Assembly (NCBI RefSeq): GCF_036417845.1
Contig: NC_089980.1
Coordinates: 115,965,169 to 116,029,168, forward strand
Reading direction: 5' to 3'
Length of the DNA stretch: 64,000 nucleotides
From: Apteryx mantelli
Taxonomy: Eukaryota; Chordata; Aves; Apterygiformes; Apterygidae
In this document: one piece after another, positions 42,201-52,600 of the stretch
How the letters are laid out: every line of letters starts with the position of its first letter
Numbering within the stretch: position 1 is the first letter of the stretch
Position numbers and translations under genes: made by a program
The notes under the pieces: generated by a model
What the model was told of the DNA's origin: nothing
Seen by the model: only the letters and a program-made list of their open reading frames with translations
The model's database searches: none

Positions 42201-45071
42201 AGCTTTGCATGACTAGCTGTTTACCTGGAAAGAGGAAAAAAGTCATTCTGCTATGCCTACAATGCAAGTCTAATGCAAGGTATAATATTTAACATAAACT
42301 GAAGATATTTAAAATGCAAGTTGCATTGAGGTCCAAACACAGGAGATAATTAATGGTGAGATAATTATGCTTAACAGAGTTTTGTTTATGGCTTTTAGAT
42401 ATAAAAGCTCCATGAATGTCAAGCACTTGCCGTCTTGCTAAAATCAAATAAGTAAGTAAAGCCCTGAAGTAATACATTACATACTTTTCTTTTTCTAAAA
42501 TCTAAAGCAGTGCATGTTACATCTATGCATTTTTACCATGGAGAATGTACTGCTGTGGAAATTTCCATCTTCAACCTCTCTTTTACAAATTCCATTAACT
42601 GTAATGCAAGTCCATATAAAGTTTTATTTTTTTCTTCATAACCCACTGCATACTATGGAAACTGGCAACAAAACCATTTCTTTCATAGGTAAAAATGCAC
42701 ATACAATTTCTGCACAGTGATCCAGTACAGTAACTTCTCTACGAACTTTTGAAATATTAGCCCTTCAAATGAATATTGTATGATAGAGGGCCGTATCCAT
42801 ACTAATTCCTGCCTCATACTGTTGGAAGTTCAACTGAAGCTGACTACCTATGTTTAAGGTGCCATTCACTGAAAGGCAGAACTAGATTTATGATTTAATT
42901 TACATGCAATAATTTTAAGAAAGGATAAGCAAATTCACATAAGTATCAGACAGTCTTGGAGCTCATCAGCTGCTTTTTAAATGTTAGCTGAGAGACCAAA
43001 TAAAGCAAACCAGAGGGCTGTGGTCAAGCAGAGAGATTCAGAGAAAACGTTACACCTGAGTGGGCCAGCTAACACAGCAGAAGCTTAAAGCATTAGAGAT
43101 GAAAAGAAACAGTTTGAAAAGACTGTGATTGGTAACAGAAATCAAGCAACTTCAATTAGACTTGCCCCCAAGGAGATGTCTGAAGCTGCAATATGAGTAC
43201 AAATTGCATTGCATTCATGAAATACAGAAACTGTCTCTTTCAGAACCACAAAATCTACTTTGAACAGACAATAGGCCTACTAGCATATCAAGTGGAACAA
43301 ATTAAAACTGTCAACATCACAGCAACTGTTTTAAATTGGTAACTTAGCATGACCCTAAAGCAGAATAGAAATTAGATGTTCTGATAATGTTCAGAAAAGT
43401 GAAGGCAATGATCAGCAGCCTGCCTTAGCAAACAGTGCAGTTATAATATGCAGAAGCCTTTTACAAAGTGTTGGCTAACCCCCACAAAATACAGCTTTGG
43501 AAAGTTTGATAGTTTGTGCAATAAACTCCAAAAGAATACTCATCCAAGGAAAAAAGTCATTATCAGTGAATAAATATCAAATGAATGATTGATCAATAGT
43601 CTTCTAAATAATGGGTCTTGGTGACTGAAAATTTCAGCTAATATTTTAAAAAATATTATGAAATCAATACATAATCTCTACTGTATTGCAATACATAATC
43701 AGTAACAGGTTGAAGTGCCTAGTAACAGCCACCACTGCTAAGAAGACCTAGTGCTGTCATCTGGAAAAAAAAACAAATTTTACCTACATGTAAATTCAAG
43801 AAAAAACTACATACCTGTCCCTGGCATACTTTCTCACATTTAAAAATCTGTTAAACGAACTTGAAAATTCTTGCTCCCAAAATATATTTCTATATGCACA
43901 GCAACAGCTGTAACCAGCAAAATATAAGATCCCAGAAGAATTTAGAAATCAAAACGCTAAGCAATGCAGTGCCTATCCTTTAGGCACCCAGATGTAGGAC
44001 AGGTAGACCCACAAAAAGGAAAATATCAAGCACGGAGCAGCCTAAAGGGAAGTCCTGAAGAGAGGATTTGCATTGAATTAGTGCCCTGGCACTACCAGCC
44101 AGCACAGTCTGGGAATCTACCTGGGATTCGCAGCCTGGAGAATTCTTAGACCCCTTTTCCACCCCCACCCCCCCAAAAAAGCAAGAGCAGAAATTACTGC
44201 TTTCTCTCAAGGTATTGCTCTTTTTAAGGTGGTGAGAGGACTGCCCCTGTTTCAGTGATCTCAAAGACCAAGACTCACGTCCCTGCAAATACGAGCTCCA
44301 GAAACACAGGCAAGAGGCAGGTTCAGAGAGGCACAAGTTTGTCCCAGGGGCTCCCGGGCCCCCTCACAACTGAGGTGCTACTGGAGAACTTTAATGTACA
44401 AGGTAATTAGGAAATGCAAATGGTGAGGATTTGACAGTGGGAGTCTGAGGATCACAATTTTGGAGTAAGGTGTTTCCATTCAGTCTAAATCCCATATCAG
44501 GCACCGTGGCCTTTTTCTAATCTTTGAACCAACAGCTTTAGGATGGCCAACCAAAGCCTTCCCATTCATTCAAAGCCAAGGAAAACAAAGCATGGGGCTG
44601 CAGTTCACTTAATGCTGGCCAGATAAATATAATACTATGGTATTAAACTGAACTGACGCACTTGACTGGTTGCTTACTGGCTGGCCCAGAATGTGTTGGA
44701 ACTGCAGTATGTGACCTTTTAGGGGTGAAAGTTGCTCCATGGCATTGACATTTACTCAGGCTTTGGGATTTTCTGTCTCCTAAGCTCAGTGACTGTTTTA
44801 TGAGAGTTTCTGACACATTCCATGGGAAAAAAGAAGGGAGGGCAGTGAAAAAAGGACATCAGCAACCTACATTACTGGGATAAGGAAAGGAGAATGTAAG
44901 AAATCTAGACATGGCTTTCTGAAGGCTGAATATTATCCCCAGGGAGTGGCAGCTCACCAAAACTCCATTAACTTTACAACTGTGACTTAAACTGCATGGA
45001 TTTAATTGCACAAATGAACAGTGGCTGTTCCCTGCTAGGTCTGTCCTACTTTCACATGATTCAATTGATAC

Positions 45072-45165
45072 CTCTGAACTTCTGTTTGTTGGTGTCCCCA
45101 GCTGCAGATGTTGCTGCCTCTTCTTTCACTGGATTAATTTCTACTAGTTTGTCTGTAACAATTAT
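45072..45165 (-). other. Exon-like segment, function unknown
   Basis: On the minus strand a pyrimidine-rich stretch with CGCAG precedes 45165 and a GTATCA donor-like site follows 45072. The 94 nt between read in phase 0 as IIVTDKLVEINPVKEEAATS followed by AAGDTNKQKFR. The composition (Lys, Glu, Ala, Thr, few hydrophobics) looks more protein-like than the flanking translation. I do not recognise the protein and no partner exon is evident. It may be chance. Confidence 0.2.
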
Positions 45166-45849
45166 CTGCGGATGATAAAAATTGAACTTAAGATCTTGAA
45201 ATATATTCAGAAAACTGCAAAATATACAAGGTTCTGACCGAAAGCCTCTGCAATTTAACAGATAATACTTATCACCAAAAAGCAGGCAGCAGAGCAAGCA
45301 GGCAGCTTAAACATGCACTAATATGATCACATTGTGAAAACTGTAGAGAGGATGCTGTTGCACTGACGGATAATTTTGTCAATAACATTGCATTTCAGTT
45401 ACCATTTTTTTCCCAGATGAATAGTCTTTTGATACCGTTAAAAGCATTTTCTTGGATCTAGGCTTTACAATTAAAACAAAATTAGTGTCCATGCTATTAT
45501 GATAAAATAGAAAATAAAAGAGAAACAAATGCAAATCAAGGGAAAGTACATTGGCTTAGCTTGTCCCTTGCATTCAAGATGATTTACAGCATTTTACTGA
45601 ATTAAAAGGGCCCTAAGTTTGGGCCAGCACCAATGGAAGGATTACTCAGGGTAAGGCAGTTTTTTGGTGGGGTAGAAAAAATGCAGCAGTTCCTGTGGTG
45701 CCTTCTACCCTACAGCCAGTGTAAAGAAGGAAAGGGAAAAGGAGCCTGGCAGGGACCCAGCATTACACTGGCATTACAGCACTGCCGCAGCAGCCATTCA
45801 GGACCACTTAGAGCAGCCGTTAGAATATTGTAACTTACGCCGTGGGTCT

Positions 45850-45886
45850 GGCCTGATATACAGCTGGCCCGATACACAGCTGGCCC
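45850..45886. repeat. Short imperfect tandem duplication
   Basis: GGCCTGATATACAGCTGG is followed directly by CCCGATACACAGCTGG, so a 16-17 bp unit is repeated with two to three changes. Confidence 0.75.
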
Positions 45887-47235
45887 AGGGTCATGGCAAT
45901 GGTGTCCAAAGTAATTTAAAGCGTCTGTGCACCTCCCCCAAGTTACACTGCATGCCTCATGGCTGCAGTGAAGAATCTGGATCATTAACTTTAGAGCCAT
46001 TTAACTTATGTTTGCATTATGACTGCTGCCTGATGGCATCCTGTGCGTTTCTCTATCTGCTCCCAGGTTGCCATGACAAACTAGAAAACTTGATGCAATG
46101 TGAAGTTAGTAAATCAGATGAGTTCCATGAGAATTTAGGTGATAGCAGCTCAGCCTCCAATATCTTACCAAATAATCATTTTCATGGTCACTTGCCAGTG
46201 GCAACAGTTATGACTTTTGTATACTGCCTCATTAGCATTCCTGGGACGCTGCAGTCTGCAAAGATGCTGTCCTGCTTTGATTCATGAACACTGCAGCGCT
46301 GTACAGAGGCTACACATGGCCAAGTATTCATTAACCCATATTTAGGCATCAGTGTAAGTGATCTGCTTTTCAGTATTACTGAGTACCTTCAACATGTATC
46401 TTTGGCATTGTGGGAATATTTCTTCTCATTTTCTAATAAGGAATGAACCTCTCTTCCTCCTCTTCGTCTTCACCCTTAATCTAACATTTGTTACCTGTTA
46501 TTATTCGGGATTGTTTGTTATTATTTGGGACATTTGTTTCATGACGTTGTAGATGATCTTTTTGGATGTTGGTAACTTTTTTACTTGCAAATGCGAGTTA
46601 AACTGGATGATTTATGGATCTTTCTAGGACTAGTTATCACCTAAACCCTATTTTTCCCCTCTAAACAATAGACATTGAAGGTCACTAAACTCCTGCTTTA
46701 ACATGAGTTGCGTTCAGACTAATCTTCATTTCTATGAATGAGTAGTAGAGTAGATAAATTTTCATTCACAAAGGATGAAATATAAAAGCTTATATTTCTC
46801 TTTTCAGAAGTAGAGCTATTTTATGACAATTATGCTAATAAGCATAAAAAATTGCTTTAGAGCGCACAAGAAAATACTGCAACAATGGAAAGGACAGAAT
46901 ATTTGGTTAGATAAAGAAGCTTATTTATGAGTTTATGGCTAAAGATAAGAGTCTCTCATTAAACCCGTACATCATATTATTGTTTTGCCTGTATGTTTCA
47001 GTAAGTACACTACTATGTGAATACAAACAAGAAGGCTTTTTGCACAGATAAGCACACTGTTGTGCCTAGAAATCTGACCCCTGTGAAGGGCAGCTTTGGA
47101 TTTAAGTTCTGAGGAGGATTTTTTTCTGATAAACCTTGGTTCTGACACAGTTTTAATTACAGATGAAGATAAAATTCCTCTCACTGTGTTCATATATCAC
47201 TAGCTATCAGCCAAAAGCTTTTGGGTTACCATAAT

Positions 47236-47300
47236 GTTATAACCCAGGGATGCTCACTCCACAGCCTGTGGGCTTCCTGTGGCCTGCCAGAAAAAATAAT
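47236..47300 (+). mobile_element. Possible hAT-type DNA transposon end
   Basis: AACCCAGGGATGCTCACTCC, then CAGCCTGTGGG and CCTGTGGCCTGCCAG resembles the end of hAT-derived sauropsid repeats (caggggtgcccaacc..cggcccgcgggcc..tgtggccc). A matching inverted end was not found nearby. Short, unrecognised overlapping frames follow to about 47670. Confidence 0.25.
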
Positions 47301-48521
47301 CCAGCATGTGGCCAGCTTCCAACATCCCTCTCTCTGCAAGCAGTTCAGTAGCAACCAAGGAGTGGGGTTTAGGTCTAACAAATTGGTTGGATTACTGTCA
47401 TGTCATGAGCGAGGGATCGCAAGAAAAAATGGTGTCAAGGAGCAGGTTACTGCTGCAGCATAGACAATTCCTGTGGCCTGAGGAGAGTCCTCCACACGCC
47501 GTGCTGCCTCCAAGGAAGGAGATGCCAGAGCAGCTGGTGGTCTAAGCTGCTCCAGTGGCAGCACTCCAGGTGCTGACCTGGGGAATGCACACTTGTGAAT
47601 GATGTGGTTAGACTGGGCAGAATAAGCCCAGATGCACTTGTTTTTGTTTTTTTTCCTGAAGCTAACATCAAATGATATTTACTGTTTTATTTGCTACCTT
47701 CTCATTTTTCTTACCTTTTCTAGTTCATGTTCTCAAGCTTTTCTCCACCACCACAAAGTTAGAAATGTATTCTTATATTTTAAATTAAAATGGAGATTCT
47801 CACATCGGCCTAGAACTTGGACTCTAAATTACGAGATGGTGCAATAAAAATTGCAGCCCTTAGCAAAATAACATCTCATTTAATGATCTATTTTTCATTT
47901 GTACAACTTCTAGCACCATTCAGCCATGATATTTACCAGAAATTTGGATGCTATTGTAATGAAAAGAATGAACAGTTGTATTTTTAGTATGATTGTTGGA
48001 CCTTTTTTTTATTTTTCCTGTACCATAAACACAACTTGGAAAGTAAACCATCCTACTACTGAAATGCAAAACAATTCAATGAGACAGACTACTGTAAACT
48101 CTCTCTTATTTGCATCAGCCTTTGTCATTATCAGGGGAGTGCAATATCAAATTAGTTTAGCTTCTTGACTCACCAGAGAACACAAAGAGCTCTCAAATTA
48201 AGATTCTCCTGCAAGAATATTTTAGTGTCAGGATTAAATATGAACCACCGTTTGACTGATTAGCAGAATTAGCACAGATGAATAAAGCCCTTGAGGGCCA
48301 AACCTTCTGAATGCCCAAGAACATGTCACTTAGCATTACCCCATTTATTTCAATAATAAGGTAAGCTTGTGACTCAAAATTTCAGCCTGATGTTGTATAA
48401 GGAGTTGTACCCAACTCATGATCATTAATGATCCCCTATTCTTGATGCAAAGGAAGCTGAATCCTGGCATATATCTATGGCGCTGGGAAAAGTTTCCCCT
48501 CCCCTCCTCTGTAAGAGAAGA

Positions 48522-48540
48522 GATCTCTCACAGAGAGATC
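48522..48540. repeat. Short perfect inverted repeat
   Basis: GATCTCTC and GAGAGATC separated by 3 nt. Confidence 0.85.
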
Positions 48541-49132
48541 AAGTCAAGTTGCAGCATCTAGTTAGGAGGTAAGCAGGTATTAACTACAGCATCCCAGAAG
48601 AGTTGTCTCTGGCAAAGGGCAACCTGCTTGTCAGCTGGAGCTTGACCTATGCACACAGAATCATCAGAGAATTTTACCTCTAGGAAATCTCTACTCATGC
48701 GCAAACTACCATTTATCAACTTGGCCAAATTTAGACAGATTTTCAAGAGGACAGCAAGAGGCAAAAAAAAAAATCCCCTTTCCCACTCTTCTCCATTCAG
48801 TCTCCTCAAGCCAAATTTCAAGACCCTGCCCCATGTGTTTGGAAGGATGAAAAGAATTTCCAAAGTGTTTTTATTTTCATAACGTGGGTCATAAACATAT
48901 TTTGTAGATATACTTTACATAATATACAGTATAGATGCTTGTATGTGTACGTATATAAAATACATTGCATAATTCCCCTGCCTTCAATCTTACAGTTTAT
49001 ATGTTTTCAGAGAAATTCCCATTTCCCTCCCCAAGTAAAATGAAATAAATAATAAAAGAAAAACATTCTGAGTCAGAGACCTGTCATAGACAAATTCAGC
49101 CACAAAGCTAACAGTTTGTCAAACTTAAAAGC

Positions 49133-49517
49133 AATCACAGAATCACAGAACGGTTGAGGTTGGAAGGGACCTCTGGAGATCATCTAGTCCAACCCCCCTG
49201 CTCAAGCAGGGTCACCTAGAGCACATTGTGCAGGATCACATCCAGGCAGGTTTTGAATACCTCCAGAGAAGGAGACTCCACAACCTCTCTGGGCAACCTG
49301 TGCCAGTGCTCTGTCACCCTCACAGTGAAGAAGTTTTTCCTCATATTCAGATGGAACTGCCTGTGTTTCAGTTTGTGCCCGTTGCCTCTCATCCAGTGTC
49401 TGGACACAGCTGAGAAGAGTCTGGCCCCATCCTCTTTACACCCTCTCTTCAGATACTTATGCACATTGGTAAGATCCCCCTTCAGTCTTCTCTTCTCCAG
49501 GCTGAAGAGCCAGAAAC
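49133..49517 (-). mobile_element. CR1 LINE, 5'-truncated copy (3' end of ORF2 plus 3' UTR)
   Basis: CR1 is the main non-LTR retrotransposon of birds. The plus strand begins with tandem AATCACAG units, then the hallmark GGTTGGAAGGGACCTCTGGA and TCATCTAGTCCAACCC blocks, so the element reads on the minus strand with its 3' end at 49133. Upstream, the minus strand encodes the ORF2 C-terminus, with FSLEKRRLKGDL, RLFSAVSRHWMRGNGHKLK, FHLNMRKNFFTVRVTEHW and LPREVVESPSLEVFKT, ending in a stop just inside 49216. The frame is open over this whole segment. It starts abruptly near 49517, the usual 5' truncation. The N-terminal end of the open frame (to 49563) is flanking DNA. Confidence 0.93.
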
Positions 49518-50122
49518 AGGACTTTTTTAATGGAAATTGGTAGTGAGCTTTAATATGCACCACCTTTAGTCAGTAGGAATGCTGATTTCAAAGAGAAATA
49601 AATAAGCTTAACTTTATTCACATAAGTAAACCCAATGAAACAGAAATGTTCTCTTGTACAGTTTTGCTACTTAAAATTGCTTCAAAAAGTGGTCAGGTTG
49701 TTAAACTTGGTTTTTAATGTGCATTTTTTTGCATTGCAGATAGGACTGGGATGGTGATATTTAAATAATGCATGGAGTAGTACTATTATCAATTAGTGCA
49801 AATACTGTATGCGCTATATGCTTTTTGTATTTCTGCATTTCCATGCGTGTTTTCTATCTCATTCTCCTTATAAAACCAGCTCATTTAGCAGAAAAGCAAA
49901 GTAAGAATTGCATGAAAATGCTTTTAAAGAAGGAACACATTTCATATTAACACAATTAAAGAACTAACAACGATAAAAATATCTGGGTTTAGGGAGTTTT
50001 CTTTTAGAAAAGATATATATTATCCTTATATGTATTATAATAACATGATAGATTATTGTGCACAAAGAATTTAAAAATCAGATTTAATTATCATTGTTTG
50101 TGTTATCTTATTACTTTTTACC

Positions 50123-50147
50123 TTTTTTTTTTTTTTTTTTTTTTTTT
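50123..50147. repeat. Poly-T run of 25
   Basis: T25 between the two CR1 copies. CR1 does not use a poly-A tail, so this is unrelated to them. Confidence 0.9.
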
Positions 50148-50660
50148 GCCTTTCTCTTAGTTCAGGCAATGAATATAGACCAATCAACTGATATTCTGTT
50201 TAGCTGTGTTTTTAGTCAATTCCAGTTTCTTTGGCACAAACCCAGTTTTGCACTATTTGAGTTGCAAACACTCAGAAATCTGCTTGTTTGTTGATCTAAA
50301 ATACCTGAATGCATTGGAAATGCCTAGAAAAGGAGTATGCTACTGGTAGTCTTAGTTTTTGCAGGCTTTGTAAAAATATTATTACAAAACCCTGATTTCA
50401 GGCATATTTGATATGAACAGAATCAGTGTGTCTTCAATTTTTTAGACTTAGTTTTCATATCCAGTAATTCTTTGATGAGGAATTTGAAGTTAAAATATTC
50501 TGCATGTGAATTTTCTCTTTGACAGCTGTTTACACACACTAACATGCAAGATGCGGCCTGACTGTTAATAGCCCAGAGACATTTGGGAGACCAGCGCTCC
50601 CACTCCCTCACTACCTCATCTTTCTACATCCTTAAAAGAGGCATGGAATTCTGTCCATGA

Positions 50661-50757
50661 AATCACAGAATCACAGAATCGCTGAGGTTGGAAGGGACCT
50701 CTGGAGATCATCTAGTCCAACCCCCCTGCTCAAGCAGGGTCACCTAGAGCACATTGC
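50661..50757 (-). mobile_element. CR1 LINE, very short 3' fragment
   Basis: About 97 bp, nearly identical to the 3' end of the copy at 49133: the same AATCACAG tandem units, GAAGGGACCTCTGGAGATCA block, and CTAGAGCACATTGC before it breaks off. Same orientation. It contains only 3' UTR and the last few codons. Confidence 0.9.
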
Positions 50758-51298
50758 ATTGCAAATAGTGTAGGTGACTGAGTATAGGGGAAGGATTATG
50801 TCATACCCCCTAAAAAATAAAAAAATAAAAAATCCTCACTCCACACCAGCACCAGAATTTTGCTTCTCTGATTGTACATAATTTCCAGCATTCTTCTTGG
50901 GTCAATGCACGCATACACTAGCTTACATCCAAAGGCTCAATGAAGGGCCTAATCCAAAGCCTCCTTAAATCTGTGGATGCATCCCTTGATTTCACTGACT
51001 CCACCTCCTCCCCACTGTGAGGCAACTGTATTATGTCCCACTTTCCTTTACACTGCAGCAGATCCTTAGGATTCTCTGCACTTAGTCTGAATATTGAGGC
51101 ATCTATTCCAGCAGGAGAAGAGGCCCACTGTGATAACTGATAGCTACTATTTATGCTTCAGCAAAGGAAGAAATAGTCAAGGAAAGACTAAGCATGTGTG
51201 AAAAGATTTGAAAGAATAAATAAATTGAATAGGAAGTTAACTGAAACTTGGGAATGTCTTGAGAAACTTTTCAAAGCTTAGGTGTTGTGAGCTCAATG

Positions 51299-51319
51299 TT
51301 GTTGACTTCAAGTCAACAA
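51299..51319. repeat. Perfect 21-nt palindrome (10-bp arms, 1-nt centre)
   Basis: TTGTTGACTT-C-AAGTCAACAA. It lies about 470 bp before the gypsy relic. A relation to it is not shown. Confidence 0.85.
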
Positions 51320-51792
51320 GTCAAGTAAGATCTGAGTCTCTTCAACAAGTATAAACTTTTTTATTGGTATTAAAAGCATGTGGTCTTGCTATCACTTGTA
51401 TTCCCTGCTTTCAGTTACCTGGCCTCAGAGAGCTCTTGTGTAAAGGGAACAAACACAAAGGGACTCCTATGTGCCAAGATTCTTGCTGCCCCCAAACACC
51501 TTGAAATATCATGTTGGCAAAAAAAAATACGCTGTAATATTAAAATTATTCCAAAGAAGGTGTTGGAAGCAGATGTCTTTCTTACAGTCAGCGCTTACTG
51601 ACTTCTCTACTTCTCTGAATAGATACTAAGGAATACCTAGAAACATACAGGTCAAGTCAGCGGTTTTTCTATATTGTGCGCATACATATCAGATGCTTAT
51701 GAAGCTTAGGAATAGATGACATACTGTGATGTAACATGCAAAAGAGCATCATCATGCAAAATTATCCGAAATAATAAAGATGAATGTAAGCA

Positions 51793-52600
51793 AGCTGCCA
51801 GTCCTGAAATGCCTGTGGAGTATCTGTAATTACAGTCTGAGGCCTCAGGAGGAGACTTGGGAGCACACTTACCGCAAAGTCATTGACCCATGGCATTTTC
51901 AATTAGAGCCTGTCAGGCCCAGAGGGTCTGTGCTCAGATGGAGCAGGAATTGCTGGCTGTGCTCTTTGGAATGGAACAGTCCTATCAGTTCATGTTTTGG
52001 CACAGTAAGGACATGAGGCCTGACCAAAACCCATCAGAAAGTGTCATGGAGGAGACACCGCTGAGCTCTCAAAGTGATTGAAATAATGCTTTCGAGTCTT
52101 CAGTACCATGAGGTAAAGATAAGGTACTGACAAGGGAAATGATGGTTAATTAAATGGACTAAATACCAGTAACTTGATGATAAAGGAGACAGAGAGGTCT
52201 GCAAGACATACTCTCTGATCTCCAATGGGACACAACAGGCAGTCCAGACAGGATGGGACATAGACTTACCTCAGACAAGCAATCCTGAAAGGAATAAGAT
52301 CCATGGGATCCATGGGATACCCACCTGAACCAAATAAAAGGAGAGGTGTGCATATAAAACAAGATTGCATTTAAAGGGAACACAAGAGTAGGTGTAAGAC
52401 CTCATGACATCATAAAACTGGCACATGTCACATTTGGAGAACAAGGGCATGTCTGAGGCAAAATGGGAGTCTATTGGCCAGATGTAAATGCTAGAGTGAA
52501 GCAGCAGGAGGTATTAGCCAGGATAAGGAGAAAGGCTTCATGAGAGCTCAACCTGATCCTGGAAAGGTCAAAACAGAACCTTTGACAGCAAAAACTGCAC
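51793..52600 (+). pseudogene. Decayed Ty3/gypsy-type retrotransposon pol relic (RNase H to integrase zinc domain)
   Basis: Read in the plus strand with frame changes, this segment follows the order of a gypsy pol. At 51836-51881 SEASGGDLGAHLPQ resembles the VDAS-xGLGA-LLQ start of RNase H. From 51890 MAFSIRACQ, then AQMEQELLAVLFGME and DQNPSES match the family pattern SRAL..YAQ.E.E.LA..FG..RF, DHKPLE. At about 52099-52130 QYHEVKIRY and QGK fit the end of RNase H. At 52391-52520 RPHDIIKLAHV, GVYWPDVNARVK match the integrase H2C2 zinc region (LRxDIL.LAH..H.G, YWPGM). Stops and shifts occur at 51884, 52079 and several later points, and both expected zinc Cys (CEVC) are lost (QEVL). No LTRs, RT catalytic motif (YxDD) or integrase catalytic core were seen. 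The clade is undetermined. Confidence 0.75.
52299..52318. repeat. GATCCATGGG x2 tandem duplication inside the gypsy relic
   Basis: The 10-mer is perfectly repeated. It probably arose after the element decayed. Confidence 0.8.

Larger units (their letters stand above)
37381..49132. other. Intergenic, nothing recognised apart from listed segments
   Basis: Mostly AT-rich. A GC-richer stretch at 45.63-46.29 kb has three overlapping frames (64-111 codons) without domains. A 120-codon minus frame at 41721-42083 and a 101-codon minus frame at 48558-48863 are also unrecognised. Confidence 0.55.

Noticed and set aside
48558..48863. 101-codon minus-strand frame with a protein-like C-terminus
   Set aside because: No recognised family and no clear exon signals. 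Left as unexplained.
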